Positions 28,585-39,518 of a DNA stretch of 64,000 nt are shown piece by piece; the stretch's first letter is position 1; each line of letters begins with the position of its first letter. Made by a program: the position numbers and the translations under genes. A model generated the notes under the pieces. It saw only the letters and a program-made list of their open reading frames with translations, was not told the DNA's origin and searched no databases. The DNA is from an uncultured Tolumonas sp. (GTDB lineage Bacteria; Pseudomonadota; Gammaproteobacteria; Enterobacterales; Aeromonadaceae): assembly GCF_963678185.1 (NCBI RefSeq), contig NZ_OY782757.1, forward strand, positions 310,001 to 374,000, given 5' to 3'.

Positions 28585-29538
28585 TTAAGCCAAACGCGTG
28601 GCCAGCAACTGCTCTAACTTCACCTGGTCAATCGCAAAGTTACGAATGCCTTCAGCCAGCTTCTCGGTCGCCATGGCATCGTCATTGTGCTGCCAGCGGA
28701 ACTGCGCTTCGGTCAGGGCAGCTGGGCGCGCTAAACGCACACCGTCATCGGCTAAATGACGCACCAACTCACCGGAAGTTTCTTCCAACTCCTGCAACAG
28801 ATTCGGGCTGATAGTTAAACGGTCACAACCGGCCAGTGCCAACACTTCATCCAGATTACGGAAGCTCGCGCCCATTACCACAGTGGAATAAGCGTGCTGT
28901 TTGTAATACTGATAAATGGCACGCACAGACAGCACACCGGGGTCGGTTTCAGACGTGTAAGTCTGACCGGTTTTGGCTTTGTACCAATCCAAAATGCGAC
29001 CGACGAATGGCGAAATCAGATAAGCACCGGCTTCAGCACAGGCCCGTGCTTGCGCGAAACTGAACAACAAGGTCAGGTTGCAGTTAATGCCCTCTTTTTC
29101 GAGCTGCTCCGCAGCACGAATGCCTTCCCACGTCGAGGCGATTTTAATCAGCACGCGAGAACGCGGAATGCCCTGATACTCATACAAGCCAATCAGCTTG
29201 CGGGCTTTTTCGATGGTGGCGGCGGTATCAAACGACAGGCGGGCATCAACTTCAGTGGAGATACGGTCTGGCACGTGTTTTAACACTTCACAGCCAATCG
29301 CCACAATCAGACGGTCAGCGGCTTCTTCGACTTGCACGCTGATGTCAGCCGACAGTGGTTTAGCCTGTGCGATCACGCTTTCCAGCAGCGGCGCATATTC
29401 GGGGCTGGCAACGGCTTTCAAAATCAGGGATGGATTGGTGGTCGCATCTTCCGGTGAATACAATTTAATCGCGGGTAACTCGCCAGTGTCGGCGACGACC
29501 GTAGTTACTTGGCGCAGTTGCTGCAGGAGGGATGTCAT
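28585..29538 (-). CDS. tal: Transaldolase
   Basis: Transaldolase of 317 residues (TalB type). It exchanges a dihydroxyacetone unit between sedoheptulose-7-P and glyceraldehyde-3-P. Features: [19 protein letters not shown] start, [11 protein letters not shown], the Schiff-base lysine in [47 protein letters not shown] and GASFRN. The start is the ATG at 29538, preceded by AGAGGTAAAA; an in-frame ATG at 29562 lacks a ribosome site. With tkt it forms a non-oxidative pentose-phosphate pair transcribed away from the pentose operon, where it could clear xylulose-5-P. Confidence 0.96.
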   Translation of the reverse strand: MTSLLQQLRQVTTVVADTGELPAIKLYSPEDATTNPSLILKAVASPEYAPLLESVIAQAKPLSADISVQVEEAADRLIVAIGCEVLKHVPDRISTEVDARLSFDTAATIEKARKLIGLYEYQGIPRSRVLIKIASTWEGIRAAEQLEKEGINCNLTLLFSFAQARACAEAGAYLISPFVGRILDWYKAKTGQTYTSETDPGVLSVRAIYQYYKQHAYSTVVMGASFRNLDEVLALAGCDRLTISPNLLQELEETSGELVRHLADDGVRLARPAALTEAQFRWQHNDDAMATEKLAEGIRNFAIDQVKLEQLLATRLA

Positions 29539-30817
<1,279 letters not shown>

Positions 30818-30826
30818 ATTGTTTCA

Positions 30827-30850
30827 GGTGTACGAAATATTTCGTACACC
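30827..30850. terminator. Perfect 24-bp intercistronic palindrome after the binding-protein gene
   Basis: GGTGTACGAAAT is followed directly by its reverse complement, 10 bases after the binding-protein stop and 16 bases before the next ATG. There is no U-tract. Position and strength suggest an RNA hairpin that protects or partly terminates the upstream message, keeping binding protein in excess over the membrane subunits. Confidence 0.65.
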
Positions 30851-30866
30851 TTTACCGGAGGAGTTT

Positions 30867-31475
30867 ATGCTGAACCAATTAAATTTTAAGACATCGGTAA
30901 TAACAGCATTATTATTAATGTCTATTTCAGCATGTGATGTCGTAAAATTAGACGCTAATGGCAAGCCGATATTGCCTATATCAGCGGAAGCTGCCGCATC
31001 AATGGAAAATATGACGCCTAAAGATATTGCTGAAAAGTTATGGATTCGGGTTGTCGAGGATGCCAATAAATCTGCATTGCCATGGGATAAATTTAAATCT
31101 GAAACAGCAAATTTATCCTCAGAAAAAGGTAAGAGCTATTTTGTTAAAATGAATGGTTCGATTAGTCAATTAAATCTGACTACCAAAGAGAAAACATTAC
31201 AACTGAATTTAGGTAATGAAGTTGTCACGTTACAGCTTGGACCTATTACTCGTGGTAATTCAATTCGTGATGCAGCGTCTTTTATTCAGTTTGACCAGTT
31301 CAAAAACCAAGTTCAGTTTGCAAAGCTGTCAAAAGAGTTTAACAAAAAATCTCTGAGTATTGTCAAAATGCCTGACGACTCATGGAAAGGGAAAAATATC
31401 GATGTTGTGGCAGCATTGACAGTAACCAATAACACGATTAGCGATGTTATTCCGATTGAAATCAGTGAAAGGTAA
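30867..31475 (+). CDS. DUF2291 lipoprotein of a sugar ABC operon
   Basis: Protein of 202 residues with a lipoprotein-type signal (ITALLLMSISAC, lipidated Cys near 23) and the DUF2291 pattern CDVVKLDANGKPIL, then the central block LQLGPITRGNSIRDAASFIQFDQFKNQVQFAKLSKEFN and a C-terminal PIEI. DUF2291 proteins recur in RbsB-type sugar import operons; their function is not known to me. The start is the ATG at 30867, with CCGGAGGAG upstream; an in-frame extension back to 30819 crosses the palindrome and is rejected. It sits between the binding protein and the ATPase, 5 bp before the latter. Confidence 0.87.
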   Translation: MLNQLNFKTSVITALLLMSISACDVVKLDANGKPILPISAEAAASMENMTPKDIAEKLWIRVVEDANKSALPWDKFKSETANLSSEKGKSYFVKMNGSISQLNLTTKEKTLQLNLGNEVVTLQLGPITRGNSIRDAASFIQFDQFKNQVQFAKLSKEFNKKSLSIVKMPDDSWKGKNIDVVAALTVTNNTISDVIPIEISER

Positions 31476-31480
31476 TCAGT

Positions 31481-32998
31481 ATGGAAAACAAGCCAGAAGT
31501 TATCCTGAGAGCTGAAAAAATTTCGATGCTTTTCCCAGGAACAAAAGCGCTGGATAGCGTTAGTTATAATGTTTATAAAGGTAAGGTTAATGTGATTATC
31601 GGCGAAAATGGTGCTGGTAAGTCAACGTTAATGAAAATACTTGCGGGTGTTCAGCAACCAACCGAAGGAAAAATGTTTCTGCACGGTGAAGAGATTCATT
31701 TGTTTGGCACTCGTCATGCTGCTGAGTTAGGTATCGGAATGGTTCATCAAGAACTTAATTTGTCTGAAAACTTGAGCGTTGCTGAGAATATATTTCTTGG
31801 TCGTGAAATTCAGACAGGTATAAAGCCAATAAGAACTGATGAGCAATATAAAATATCAAAACAATTGATGGCAAGATTAAAACAGAGCATTGATCCCAAC
31901 GAAATTGTTGCCAATCTGAAAGTTGGGCAGAAGCAACTGGTTGAGATTGCTAAGGCGCTGGCCGAGCGTGTTGATATTCTTATTCTTGATGAGCCTACTT
32001 CAGCACTCAGTAAAAAAGAAGTAGAGATTTTATTTAATGTTATCAGAGATCTGACCGCGCAGGGTGTTTCCATTATATATATTTCTCATCGTCTTGAAGA
32101 GCTGATGGAGATCGGTAATTACATCACTATACTGCGGGATGGCCGTTTTCAATCGGAAGCGTCAGTAGTTGACATTGATGTGCCATGGATTGTGCGCGAA
32201 ATGCTTGGTAGTGATCCAGTTGCGGACTTTTTGCCTCCTGGCCGGAAATTTGGTCACACAATCTTGGAAGCTGAACATATCTCCATGGTGAGTGAGTCAG
32301 GAAATAAAGTAGTTAATGATGTTTCATTCGCATTAAGATCCGGTGAAATTATTGGCATTTATGGATTAATGGGCGCAGGCCGCACGGAATTATTTGAATG
32401 TCTGCTGGGACAGTCTGAATATGAAGGTCGGTTCTCTTTGAATGGGAAAATAATTAACCCCAGTATTCATACGTCCGACCGCATTAGGATGGGGATTAGC
32501 CTTGTGCCAGAAGATCGAAAAAAAACAGGCATATTTCCGATTAGCTCAGTTGCACATAATTTGACGATAGCCAGTTTATGGAAACGCCTGAAAAATGGTC
32601 TGACAATTCAGGATGAATCAGAAATACAGATTGTTGAAACCACAATTAAAGATCTCTCCATTAAAGTATCATCTCCTAATGTAGAGATTCAGGCACTCAG
32701 TGGTGGTAATCAGCAGAAGGTGGTCATTGGCCGTTCATTATTAACTGAACCTAAAGTTTTGTTATTAGATGAGCCGACTCGCGGTATTGATGTTGGTGCA
32801 AAAGCCGATGTGTTTGAAATGATGGTGAAGTTGTCAGAAAAAGGGATTGGAATTTTATTTTCAACATCAGATTTAAAAGAAATCATGGCTGTTTCAGATC
32901 GAATACTGGTTATGTCAAACGGTATATTAACGGCGAATGTCGTACGAACTGAAACAACAGAATCTCAACTGGTTACTGCAAGTGCACAAGGGTTTTAA
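31481..32998 (+). CDS. Sugar ABC transporter ATPase (RbsA/MglA family, two nucleotide-binding domains)
   Basis: Double ATPase of 505 residues that powers sugar uptake. First domain: Walker A GENGAGKST, LSGG-equivalent region VGQKQLVEIAKAL, Walker B DILILDEPTSAL. Second domain: the usual degenerate Walker A (GLMGAGRTEL), signature ALSGGNQQKVVIGRSL, Walker B VLLLDEPTRGIDVGAK. This asymmetric pattern is standard for the CUT2 family. The start ATG has AAGG upstream. The stop overlaps the permease ATG by one base (TAATG). Confidence 0.95.
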   Translation: MENKPEVILRAEKISMLFPGTKALDSVSYNVYKGKVNVIIGENGAGKSTLMKILAGVQQPTEGKMFLHGEEIHLFGTRHAAELGIGMVHQELNLSENLSVAENIFLGREIQTGIKPIRTDEQYKISKQLMARLKQSIDPNEIVANLKVGQKQLVEIAKALAERVDILILDEPTSALSKKEVEILFNVIRDLTAQGVSIIYISHRLEELMEIGNYITILRDGRFQSEASVVDIDVPWIVREMLGSDPVADFLPPGRKFGHTILEAEHISMVSESGNKVVNDVSFALRSGEIIGIYGLMGAGRTELFECLLGQSEYEGRFSLNGKIINPSIHTSDRIRMGISLVPEDRKKTGIFPISSVAHNLTIASLWKRLKNGLTIQDESEIQIVETTIKDLSIKVSSPNVEIQALSGGNQQKVVIGRSLLTEPKVLLLDEPTRGIDVGAKADVFEMMVKLSEKGIGILFSTSDLKEIMAVSDRILVMSNGILTANVVRTETTESQLVTASAQGF

Positions 32999-34080
32999 TG
33001 ATGAAAACAAAAGCGCTTAACAATGGAGCAACCATGCCAACATCCGCATTTACGAAAGATAATTTATTCTTGCTTCTTTTGAAGATGAGAACATTTATTG
33101 CGTTATTTGTGATTCTTGGTTTTTTTACGATGATGGTTGACGGATTTTTAAATCCGGCCAGCTTGATAATAATGATTAAACATATCTCTATTAATGCTTT
33201 TTTAGCATTAGGTATATCATTCGTTATTATTACGGCGGGTATTGATTTGTCCATCGGTGCCATTCTTGGTTTCTGTGCTATGGTCGCCGGATATCTGATT
33301 ACCAAAGGTATTATTCTTGCACCATTCGGTATTGCTATATTTCCGAGCGTCTGGGTAATTGTTCCTGTTGTACTGTTGGTGGGAGCATTAATCGGGATGG
33401 TGAATGGTTTAATCATTACCCGCTATAACGTCGCCCCATTTATTTGCACGTTAGGAACCATGTATATCGTTCGTGGCTCTGCGATGTTGCTTTCCGGTGG
33501 TGAAACATTCCCTGGCTTAGCTGGTAACCCAATGCTTGGTAATACCGGTTTTGAGAAGATTGGTGCAGGTACGCTATTCGGTGTTCCTTACGCGATCTGG
33601 ATGATGTTTGTTATGGCCGCGATCATTGCGTATGTCGCCAAGAAATTACCCTTTGGCCGCCATGTTTATTCCATTGGTGATAATGAACGTGCTGCAGAGT
33701 TATCCGGTATTAAAGTCAAGAACGTCAAAATCTGGGTTTATACCATCTCTGGTCTTTGTGCTGCCGTTGCAGGGATGGTTGTTTCATCTCAGTTAGTTGC
33801 TAGTCACCCTGCAACAGGGACAGCATTTGAAATGAATGCCATCGCAGCGGTGGTATTAGGCGGAACTTCGCTTGCTGGCGGCAGAGGTACGATCTCCGGA
33901 ACCATCATTGGCGCATTTGTAATTGGCATTTTGGCTGATGGCCTGGTCATGATGGGTGTGAGTGAGTTCTGGCAGATGGTTATTAAAGGTATTGTGATCA
34001 TTGTTGCGGTCATCATCGACCAGATGCAAAGCCGTCTGCAATACAAAGCATCTATTATGTCCCAGAAAGCACATGGTTAA
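32998..34080 (+). CDS. Sugar ABC transporter permease (RbsC family)
   Basis: Inner-membrane permease of 360 residues with about ten helices and CUT2 motifs: ALGISFVIITAGIDLSIGAILGFCAM, NGLIITRYNVAPFICTLGTMYIVRG, GRHVYSIGDNERAAELSGIKVKNVKIWVY and AAVVLGGTSLAGGRGTISGTIIGA. The first ATG overlaps the ATPase stop. A later ATG at 33034 has a better ribosome site (GGAGCAACC) and would give 348 residues, so the true start is uncertain. It completes the importer with the binding protein and ATPase. A 122-bp gap with an operator-like repeat follows. Confidence 0.94.
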   Translation: MMKTKALNNGATMPTSAFTKDNLFLLLLKMRTFIALFVILGFFTMMVDGFLNPASLIIMIKHISINAFLALGISFVIITAGIDLSIGAILGFCAMVAGYLITKGIILAPFGIAIFPSVWVIVPVVLLVGALIGMVNGLIITRYNVAPFICTLGTMYIVRGSAMLLSGGETFPGLAGNPMLGNTGFEKIGAGTLFGVPYAIWMMFVMAAIIAYVAKKLPFGRHVYSIGDNERAAELSGIKVKNVKIWVYTISGLCAAVAGMVVSSQLVASHPATGTAFEMNAIAAVVLGGTSLAGGRGTISGTIIGAFVIGILADGLVMMGVSEFWQMVIKGIVIIVAVIIDQMQSRLQYKASIMSQKAHG

Positions 34081-34164
34081 TGAATGAGTCCTAATTGTAT
34101 ATGAACAGGTTATTTGGCAGAGGTTTCAACCGGTAAATTTAAAGCAGAATTTTTTTACCGGTTG

Positions 34165-34189
34165 CGAATAAATATTCAATATCGAATAT
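34165..34189 (+). promoter_or_regulatory. Composite operator candidate before the split transketolase
   Basis: Two overlapping palindromes in 25 bases: GAATAAATATTC (34166-34177) and ATATTC-N6-GAATAT (34172-34189), ending 13 bp before the ATG at 34203. The 15-base sequence starting CGAATAAATATTC is identical to one at 29853-29867 before the operon's first gene. The N6-spaced form resembles 29557-29570 near tal. The sites suggest one regulator acting three times; the SorC protein at 49751 is a candidate. Confidence 0.6.
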
Positions 34190-34202
34190 ATTAGAGGTTG
34201 TT

Positions 34203-35033
34203 ATGAATCCATTTTCATTATCTATCGAAGAGCTGGAAAAGAAAGCAAAAGCAATACGCCGACGTATCGTGGTTTTGAATGCCGAAAGCCCTGCAGGCGG
34301 ACACACAGGTGCTGATCTGTCTCAGGTTGAAATCGTGACAGCACTGTATTTCCGGATTCTTAATCGTAGTCCCAAAGATCTGAATGATCCGGAACGCGAC
34401 ATTTATATCCAATCCAAAGGGCATGCGGCTGGCGGTTATTACTGCTGTCTGGCTGAAGCAGGATATTTTCCGGAAGAATGGCTGCCAACTTATCAGCACG
34501 CCGATTCCAAACTTCCGGGACATCCAGTTCGTCAAAAAACGCCGGGTGTGGAACTAAACACGGGTGCATTAGGTCATGGGTTACCTGTGGCGGTGGGTTT
34601 AGCCATTGCAGCGAAAAAAAGTAACAGTAAACGTCGAATTTTTGTGGTGACCGGCGATGGTGAATTAGCTGAGGGTAGTAACTGGGAAGCGGCGCTGATT
34701 GCCGCTCATTACCAACTCGACAACCTGATCATCATTAATGACAAGAACAAACTCCAGCTTGCAGGCTACACCAAAGAGATCATGAATACCGATCCATTGG
34801 ATGAAAAATGGAAAGCGTTTGGTATGCAGGTCACTGAATGTGAAGGCAATGACATCCGTTCAGTGGTGGAAACGCTGGAAGGTCTTAAGCAAGAGGGTAA
34901 ACCGAATGTAGTGATTGCCAATACGACAAAAGGTGCCGGCATTTCATTTATTCAGGGGCGTCCGGAATGGCATCACAAAGTGCCAAAAGGTGAAGAAGTC
35001 GAATTGGCATTGAAGGAGTTGAATGATGAGTAA
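34203..35033 (+). CDS. aptA: Split transketolase, N-terminal (TPP) subunit; candidate AptA
   Basis: N-terminal half of transketolase as a separate 276-residue protein. It carries the TPP-binding block GDGELAEGSNWEAALIAAHYQLDNLIIINDKNKLQ, and HPVRQKTPGVELNTGALGHGLPVAVGLAIA. Its partner starts inside its 3' end (ATGATGAG overlap). Two-subunit transketolases act on specialised ketose phosphates. With the FGGY kinase, isomerase-like protein and RbsB-type importer it matches the D-apiose set as I remember it, where AptA/AptB convert apulose-4-phosphate plus glyceraldehyde-3-P into xylulose-5-P and DHAP. The family call is firm; the substrate is inferred from context. The symbol is provisional. Confidence 0.8.
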   Translation: MNPFSLSIEELEKKAKAIRRRIVVLNAESPAGGHTGADLSQVEIVTALYFRILNRSPKDLNDPERDIYIQSKGHAAGGYYCCLAEAGYFPEEWLPTYQHADSKLPGHPVRQKTPGVELNTGALGHGLPVAVGLAIAAKKSNSKRRIFVVTGDGELAEGSNWEAALIAAHYQLDNLIIINDKNKLQLAGYTKEIMNTDPLDEKWKAFGMQVTECEGNDIRSVVETLEGLKQEGKPNVVIANTTKGAGISFIQGRPEWHHKVPKGEEVELALKELNDE

Positions 35034-35979
35034 TGCAGAACATTTAGCCAGCGTAATGGTCGAGCGGTTTATCGCCGCTGTTGATAATGGTATCGATGTA
35101 GTTCCCGTTGTTGCCGATTCAACTTCAACCGCCAAAATCGCACCCTTTGTGAAGAAGTTTCCGGGTCGGTTAGTCAATGTGGGCATTGCAGAACAAGCCA
35201 TGGTCGGTACAGCGGCTGGTTTGGCTTTGGGCGGTAAAGTAGCAGTGACCTGTAATGCGGCACCATTCCTGATTTCACGCGCGAATGAACAGGTGAAAGT
35301 TGATGTTTGCTACAACAATACCAACGTGAAATTGTTTGGTCTGAACTCAGGTGCCAGTTATGGCCCATTGGCGAGTACACACCATTGTCTGGACGATATC
35401 TCCATATTACGCGGTTTCGGTAATATTCAGATCTTCGCCCCATCTTGCCCTGAAGAATGTCGACAAATCATTGATTATGCTTTAACAACTGTCGGTCCGG
35501 TATACGTCCGATTAGATGGGAAAGAATTACCAGTGCTACATGACAAGAACTACAAATTTGTCCCTGGAAATATTGATGTACTGCGTCAAGGCACTGATAT
35601 TGCCCTGATTGCGATGGGATCTACAGTGCATGAAGCGGTTGATGCTGCAGCACAGCTCGATGATCAGCACATTTCTGCAACAGTGATTAGTGTTTCGTCC
35701 ATTCGCCCTTGTAATCAGGCTGCATTGCTAGATGCAATTGCTCACGTCAAGCAAGTGATCACTATTGAGGAACACAACATCAATGGTGGTTTAGGCAGCC
35801 TTGTATCTGAAGTGCTGGCTGAGCATGGTGCTGCAATTCCATTACTGCGGTTAGGTATTCCTGATGGCGCTTATGCTTTGGCTGCGGGTCGCGCTGCAAT
35901 GCGTGCTTATCATGGCTTTGATGCTAACAGTGTTGTTAAGCAGTCAGTTCAGCTGATTAAGGGCGGCCAGAATGTCTAA
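35023..35979 (+). CDS. aptB: Split transketolase, C-terminal subunit; candidate AptB
   Basis: C-terminal half of transketolase, 318 residues: pyrimidine-binding domain (VDVVPVVADSTSTAKIAPFVKKFPGRLVNVGIAEQAMVGTAAGLAL, with the catalytic Glu in GIAEQ) and a C-terminal domain (TVISVSSIRPCNQAALLDAI, ITIEEHNINGGLGSLVSEVLAEHG). Two ATGs, at 35023 and 35026, follow AAGGAG; the second has the better spacing. It overlaps the N-terminal subunit by 11 bp and the kinase by 8 bp, so the three are tightly coupled. Substrate inferred as for AptA. Confidence 0.8.
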   Translation: MMSNAEHLASVMVERFIAAVDNGIDVVPVVADSTSTAKIAPFVKKFPGRLVNVGIAEQAMVGTAAGLALGGKVAVTCNAAPFLISRANEQVKVDVCYNNTNVKLFGLNSGASYGPLASTHHCLDDISILRGFGNIQIFAPSCPEECRQIIDYALTTVGPVYVRLDGKELPVLHDKNYKFVPGNIDVLRQGTDIALIAMGSTVHEAVDAAAQLDDQHISATVISVSSIRPCNQAALLDAIAHVKQVITIEEHNINGGLGSLVSEVLAEHGAAIPLLRLGIPDGAYALAAGRAAMRAYHGFDANSVVKQSVQLIKGGQNV

Positions 35980-37453
35980 GCCTTTTATCATTGCTATTGA
36001 TGAAGGCACTACCAATGCCAAAGCGATCACTGTTGATTCTGAAGGCAATATTGTCACGAAAGGTAGTGTACCTGTCTCTCTGAGCCACCCCCATCCGGGG
36101 TGGGCAGAACAGGATCCGCAACTGATCTGGAATGCAACACAGCAGGCGGTGGCGCAAAGCCTAAAGGGCCTGGCGACAGAGCAACTAAAAGGGATCGCGA
36201 TCAGTAATCAGCGCGAATCAGTGATGGTCTGGGAAAAGGCAACCGGCAAAGCACTGACGCCTATCGTCAGCTGGCAATGTCGCCGCTCAGAAAGCATCTG
36301 TCAGCAGATCGCTCAGAAACCGGAAGCTGGCCGGGTGGTGGAATTAACTGGTCTGGCGCTCGATCCGCTGTTTCCCGCAGCCAAAATCGTCTGGTTACTG
36401 CAGAGCATTCCTGACGGTTTCGCCAAAGCTGCGGCAGGCGAGTTATGTGTCGGCACCGTCGATGTTTGGTTGCTGTGGAATTTAACGGATGGTGAATCAT
36501 TCGTTACCGACCATTCAAATGCTTCCCGCTACCAGTTATTCAATATTCACAGCATGCAATGGGATGATGAACTGCTGGCGGTCTTCGGTATCCCGAAAGC
36601 CTGTCTGCCAAAAGTGCTGCCTTCCTCTGAGCAAAGAGGCTACACCCGTAATTGTGGTGTCGTGCCGGATGGCGTGCCGGTGTTATCGCAGGCAGGCGAT
36701 TCTCATGCGGCACTTTACGGGCAGGGCGGATTCAACCCTGGCACCGTCAAAGCGACTTATGGCACCGGTAGTTCGCTGATGACGCGGATCAATCAGCTGC
36801 CGGTCGAAGATTTTGGTCTGAGTAAAACAGTAGCCTGGCATGACGGGAAAGTCAGTTTGGCGCTGGAAGGCAACATTACCCATACCGGTGCTGGCCTCGC
36901 TTTTGTTTCCCGTCTGCTGGGAGTCAATGATTTTGACAAACTGAGCCAGATGGCGGAATCAACGGCAAATAATGCGGGTGTTTATTTTGTACCGGCCTTG
37001 TCCGGGCTGGGTGCGCCTTATTGGGATACTCAGGCTCGTGGCATCTTTTGTGGTCTGACGGATGCAACGACACCGGCCATTCTGGCAAGAGCGGGTTTGG
37101 AGTCGATTGCTTATCAAATCGCGGATGTGTTTTTTGCGATGGAAAAAGCAGCCGGAACCCGATTGAACGCATTGCTCGTCGATGGCGGCGCAACCAAAAA
37201 TCGCTGGCTGATGCAATTTCAGGCCGATTTGCTGCAACGGACCATCGTTCGTAATCAAGTGGCCGAAATCTCGGCGCTGGGAGTTGCATATCTCGCCGGA
37301 AAAGCCATCGGATGGTGGAAAGATCACACAGCGCTGGCGGCATTACCACGTGACGTTGAACGCATCGAACCGAACCCACAATCACAAGACATGATGAACA
37401 ACTACCAGGCATGGAAAGTCGCGGTTACCCGTGCTCGTTTCCAACCAGAATAA
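35972..37453 (+). CDS. aplK: FGGY-family carbohydrate kinase; candidate apulose kinase
   Basis: FGGY kinase of 493 residues. N-terminal domain: IAIDEGTTNAKAITVDSEG and HPHPGWAEQDP. C-terminal domain: GTGSSLMTRIN, FVPALSGLGAPYWDTQARGIFCGLTDAT, and the ATP-binding DGGATKNRWLMQFQADLLQ. The sequence leans toward glycerol kinase, but the setting says otherwise: it sits between a split transketolase and a fucose-isomerase-like protein in a pentose-importer operon. In the D-apiose route a kinase of this family phosphorylates apulose at C4. That assignment is inferred; a ketopentose or tetrulose kinase is the alternative. Confidence 0.78.
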   Translation: MSKPFIIAIDEGTTNAKAITVDSEGNIVTKGSVPVSLSHPHPGWAEQDPQLIWNATQQAVAQSLKGLATEQLKGIAISNQRESVMVWEKATGKALTPIVSWQCRRSESICQQIAQKPEAGRVVELTGLALDPLFPAAKIVWLLQSIPDGFAKAAAGELCVGTVDVWLLWNLTDGESFVTDHSNASRYQLFNIHSMQWDDELLAVFGIPKACLPKVLPSSEQRGYTRNCGVVPDGVPVLSQAGDSHAALYGQGGFNPGTVKATYGTGSSLMTRINQLPVEDFGLSKTVAWHDGKVSLALEGNITHTGAGLAFVSRLLGVNDFDKLSQMAESTANNAGVYFVPALSGLGAPYWDTQARGIFCGLTDATTPAILARAGLESIAYQIADVFFAMEKAAGTRLNALLVDGGATKNRWLMQFQADLLQRTIVRNQVAEISALGVAYLAGKAIGWWKDHTALAALPRDVERIEPNPQSQDMMNNYQAWKVAVTRARFQPE

Positions 37454-37473
37454 ATAACAGAGGATTATATAAA

Positions 37474-38892
37474 ATGGCTAAAACTACAGAGAAAGTCACC
37501 GTTGCGGCATTGTTTGGTAACCGCGGATTCTTCCCAAGCTATCTGGTAGGGGACGCGCGCCGTGAGGCAGCCGCATTATTCGAAACCATGGGCATCAATG
37601 CCATCATGCTGACCGAAGATCAGACTGCTTTCGGTGGTGTTGAAACTTATCAGGATGCAAAAATTGCCGCAGAGTTGCTGAAAAAGCATCGCGAAGAAAT
37701 TCAGGGTGTCGTGGTTTTTCTGCCGAACTTTGGTGATGAAAAAGCAGTAGCAGAAGCAATTCGCCTGTCAGGCCTGAATGTACCTGTGCTGATCCAAGCT
37801 GAAGAAGATTCATTGGATAAAATGGGTCTGGCAACCCGTCGCGACAGTTTCTGTGGCAAGATCTCACTATGTAACAACCTGCGCCAGTGCGGTATTCCAT
37901 TCACACTGACCACCCAGCATGTTTCCAGCATTGGCAGCGACGTGTTCAAACAGGATCTGGCGCGTTTCTCACAACTATGCCGTGTTATTAATGCGATGAA
38001 AGGTTGCCGTGTTGGTGCGATCGGTGCACGTCCGGCCAGCTTTAACACAGTCCGTTACAGTGAAAAACTACTGGAAAAAATGGGTGTTAGTGTAGAAACA
38101 ATCGACCTGTCTGAAATCTTCACCCGCGTTGAAAACATCAACGATGATGATCTGCGCATTGCAGAAAAACTGGCATTACTGAAAGCCAATGCTGACACCA
38201 GCGCTATTCCTGCCGACAAACTGCAACTGATGGCGAAACTGTTTGTGGTGATCAGTCAGTGGATTGTTGAGAACGATATTCACACCACTGCGATCCAATG
38301 CTGGACTTCACTGCAGAAAACGCTGGGTATCAACGTCTGCTCAATCATGAGCGTTATGTCCGGTCAGCTGGTCCCGAGTGCTTGTGAGGTTGACGTGATG
38401 GGCGCGTTGTCTATGTATGCGCTGACGGTTGCCTCGCAAAAAGCAGCTTCTATTGCAGACTGGAATAACAACTTTGGCGATGACCGTGACAAATGTGTGC
38501 TGTTTCATTGTGGTAACTTTGCTACTGAAGAGTTGGAAAACCCGGTTATGGGAACTGCCGACATCATTGGTACCACCGTTGGTTGCGAAAATACCTGTGG
38601 TGCTATTCATGGCCGCATGAAGTCTGGTCCGTTGACATACTTCCGTCTCTCTACCGACGACTTTACCGGTAAGGTAAAAGCCTATGTGGGGGAAGGGAAA
38701 TTTGTGGATGACAGACTGGATACCGTTGGTTGCCGCGCCGTTGTACAGGTACCTAAGTTAGAAGATCTGCTGGCACATATCTGCAATAACGGCTTTGAAC
38801 ATCACGTTGCACTGAACCATTCAGCCAGTGCTGCCGTGTTAAATGAAGCATTCACTAAATATTTAGGCGTTGAGTGCCATTACCACAAATAA
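37474..38892 (+). CDS. apsI: L-fucose-isomerase-like protein; candidate D-apiose isomerase
   Basis: Protein of 472 residues in the fucose/arabinose isomerase-like fold. Visible: ALFGNRGFFPSYLVGDARREAAALFE, GGVETYQDAKIAAELLKKHREEIQGVVVFLPNFGDE, and a C-terminal half with acidic and His residues that could bind the metal (PSACEVDVMGALSMYAL near 320; HCGNF near 345). It probably interconverts an aldose and a ketose. In this operon the best match is isomerisation of D-apiose to apulose, before the kinase and transketolase. The start is the ATG at 37474, with AGAGGAT upstream; an in-frame extension to 37411 overlaps the kinase and is rejected. Confidence 0.75.
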   Translation: MAKTTEKVTVAALFGNRGFFPSYLVGDARREAAALFETMGINAIMLTEDQTAFGGVETYQDAKIAAELLKKHREEIQGVVVFLPNFGDEKAVAEAIRLSGLNVPVLIQAEEDSLDKMGLATRRDSFCGKISLCNNLRQCGIPFTLTTQHVSSIGSDVFKQDLARFSQLCRVINAMKGCRVGAIGARPASFNTVRYSEKLLEKMGVSVETIDLSEIFTRVENINDDDLRIAEKLALLKANADTSAIPADKLQLMAKLFVVISQWIVENDIHTTAIQCWTSLQKTLGINVCSIMSVMSGQLVPSACEVDVMGALSMYALTVASQKAASIADWNNNFGDDRDKCVLFHCGNFATEELENPVMGTADIIGTTVGCENTCGAIHGRMKSGPLTYFRLSTDDFTGKVKAYVGEGKFVDDRLDTVGCRAVVQVPKLEDLLAHICNNGFEHHVALNHSASAAVLNEAFTKYLGVECHYHK

Positions 38893-38976
38893 AATTCACT
38901 GTTACCTAATACGGGAAAGGCACGGTGTAATGGTCGTGCCTTTAACAGTTCACTGAATTTTATCCGAGGACACAAC

Positions 38977-39423
38977 ATGTTGAAGAACATTCCGCCATTC
39001 ATGGATGCCGAGTTGTTGTGGATATTGGCAGCGATGGGGCATGGTGATGAATTGGCTGTGGTTGATCGTAATTTCCCTGCAAGATCAGTCGCGGCTGAAA
39101 CAGTAACCGGCAAATTAGTGACGCTAGAGGGAATGGATGCCCCCGGCTGCATTAGTGGCATTTTGGAATTGATGCCGCTAGATAGTTTTGTGCCTGCTGC
39201 GGTAGGTTGGATGGACCCGGTCGATCAGCCGGGTGCAGTCTTGTCAGTACATCAAGATGTATTGGATGTCTGTAATCAGGCTGAAAATGGTGAGGTAGGG
39301 CACTATGTGATTGAACGCTTTGATTATTATGCTGCTGCCAAAAAATGTTTTGCTGTTGTACAAACCAGCGAAAACCGGCCTTATGGCTGTTTTATTCTCA
39401 AGAAGGGTGTTGTTTTTGATTGA
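38977..39423 (+). CDS. FucU/RbsD-family sugar mutarotase
   Basis: Mutarotase of 148 residues that speeds interchange of sugar anomers so that isomerase or kinase gets the form it uses. The family signature is clear: MDAELLWILAAMGHGDELAVVDRNFPA with the catalytic His, then VTLEGMDAPGCISGILELMPLDSFV, and the C-terminal FVILKKGVV-type block (CFILKKGVVFD). It ends the operon and is followed by a strong terminator. A mutarotase beside an aldose isomerase supports sugar isomerisation in this locus. Confidence 0.88.
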   Translation: MLKNIPPFMDAELLWILAAMGHGDELAVVDRNFPARSVAAETVTGKLVTLEGMDAPGCISGILELMPLDSFVPAAVGWMDPVDQPGAVLSVHQDVLDVCNQAENGEVGHYVIERFDYYAAAKKCFAVVQTSENRPYGCFILKKGVVFD

Positions 39424-39441
39424 TGCCGCATGCCATGAAAC

Positions 39442-39477
39442 AAAGAAAAAGGGAGCCTAATGGCTTCCTTTTTCTTT
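39442..39477 (+). terminator. Rho-independent terminator of the apiose-type operon
   Basis: A 16-base stem (AAAGAAAAAGGGAGCC, loop TAAT, GGCTTCCTTTTTCTTT; one G-U pair) directly follows the mutarotase gene. The T-rich right arm gives it full intrinsic-terminator character and separates the operon from the DUF1593 gene. Confidence 0.9.
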
Positions 39478-39518
39478 ATAAAAAGTCGTGATTTGGGACA
39501 CAGTTATTTGAAATGAAA

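Noticed and set aside
35972..37453. Glycerol kinase
   Set aside because: Sequence leans that way within FGGY, but no glycerol genes are near and the operon is a pentose-type pathway.
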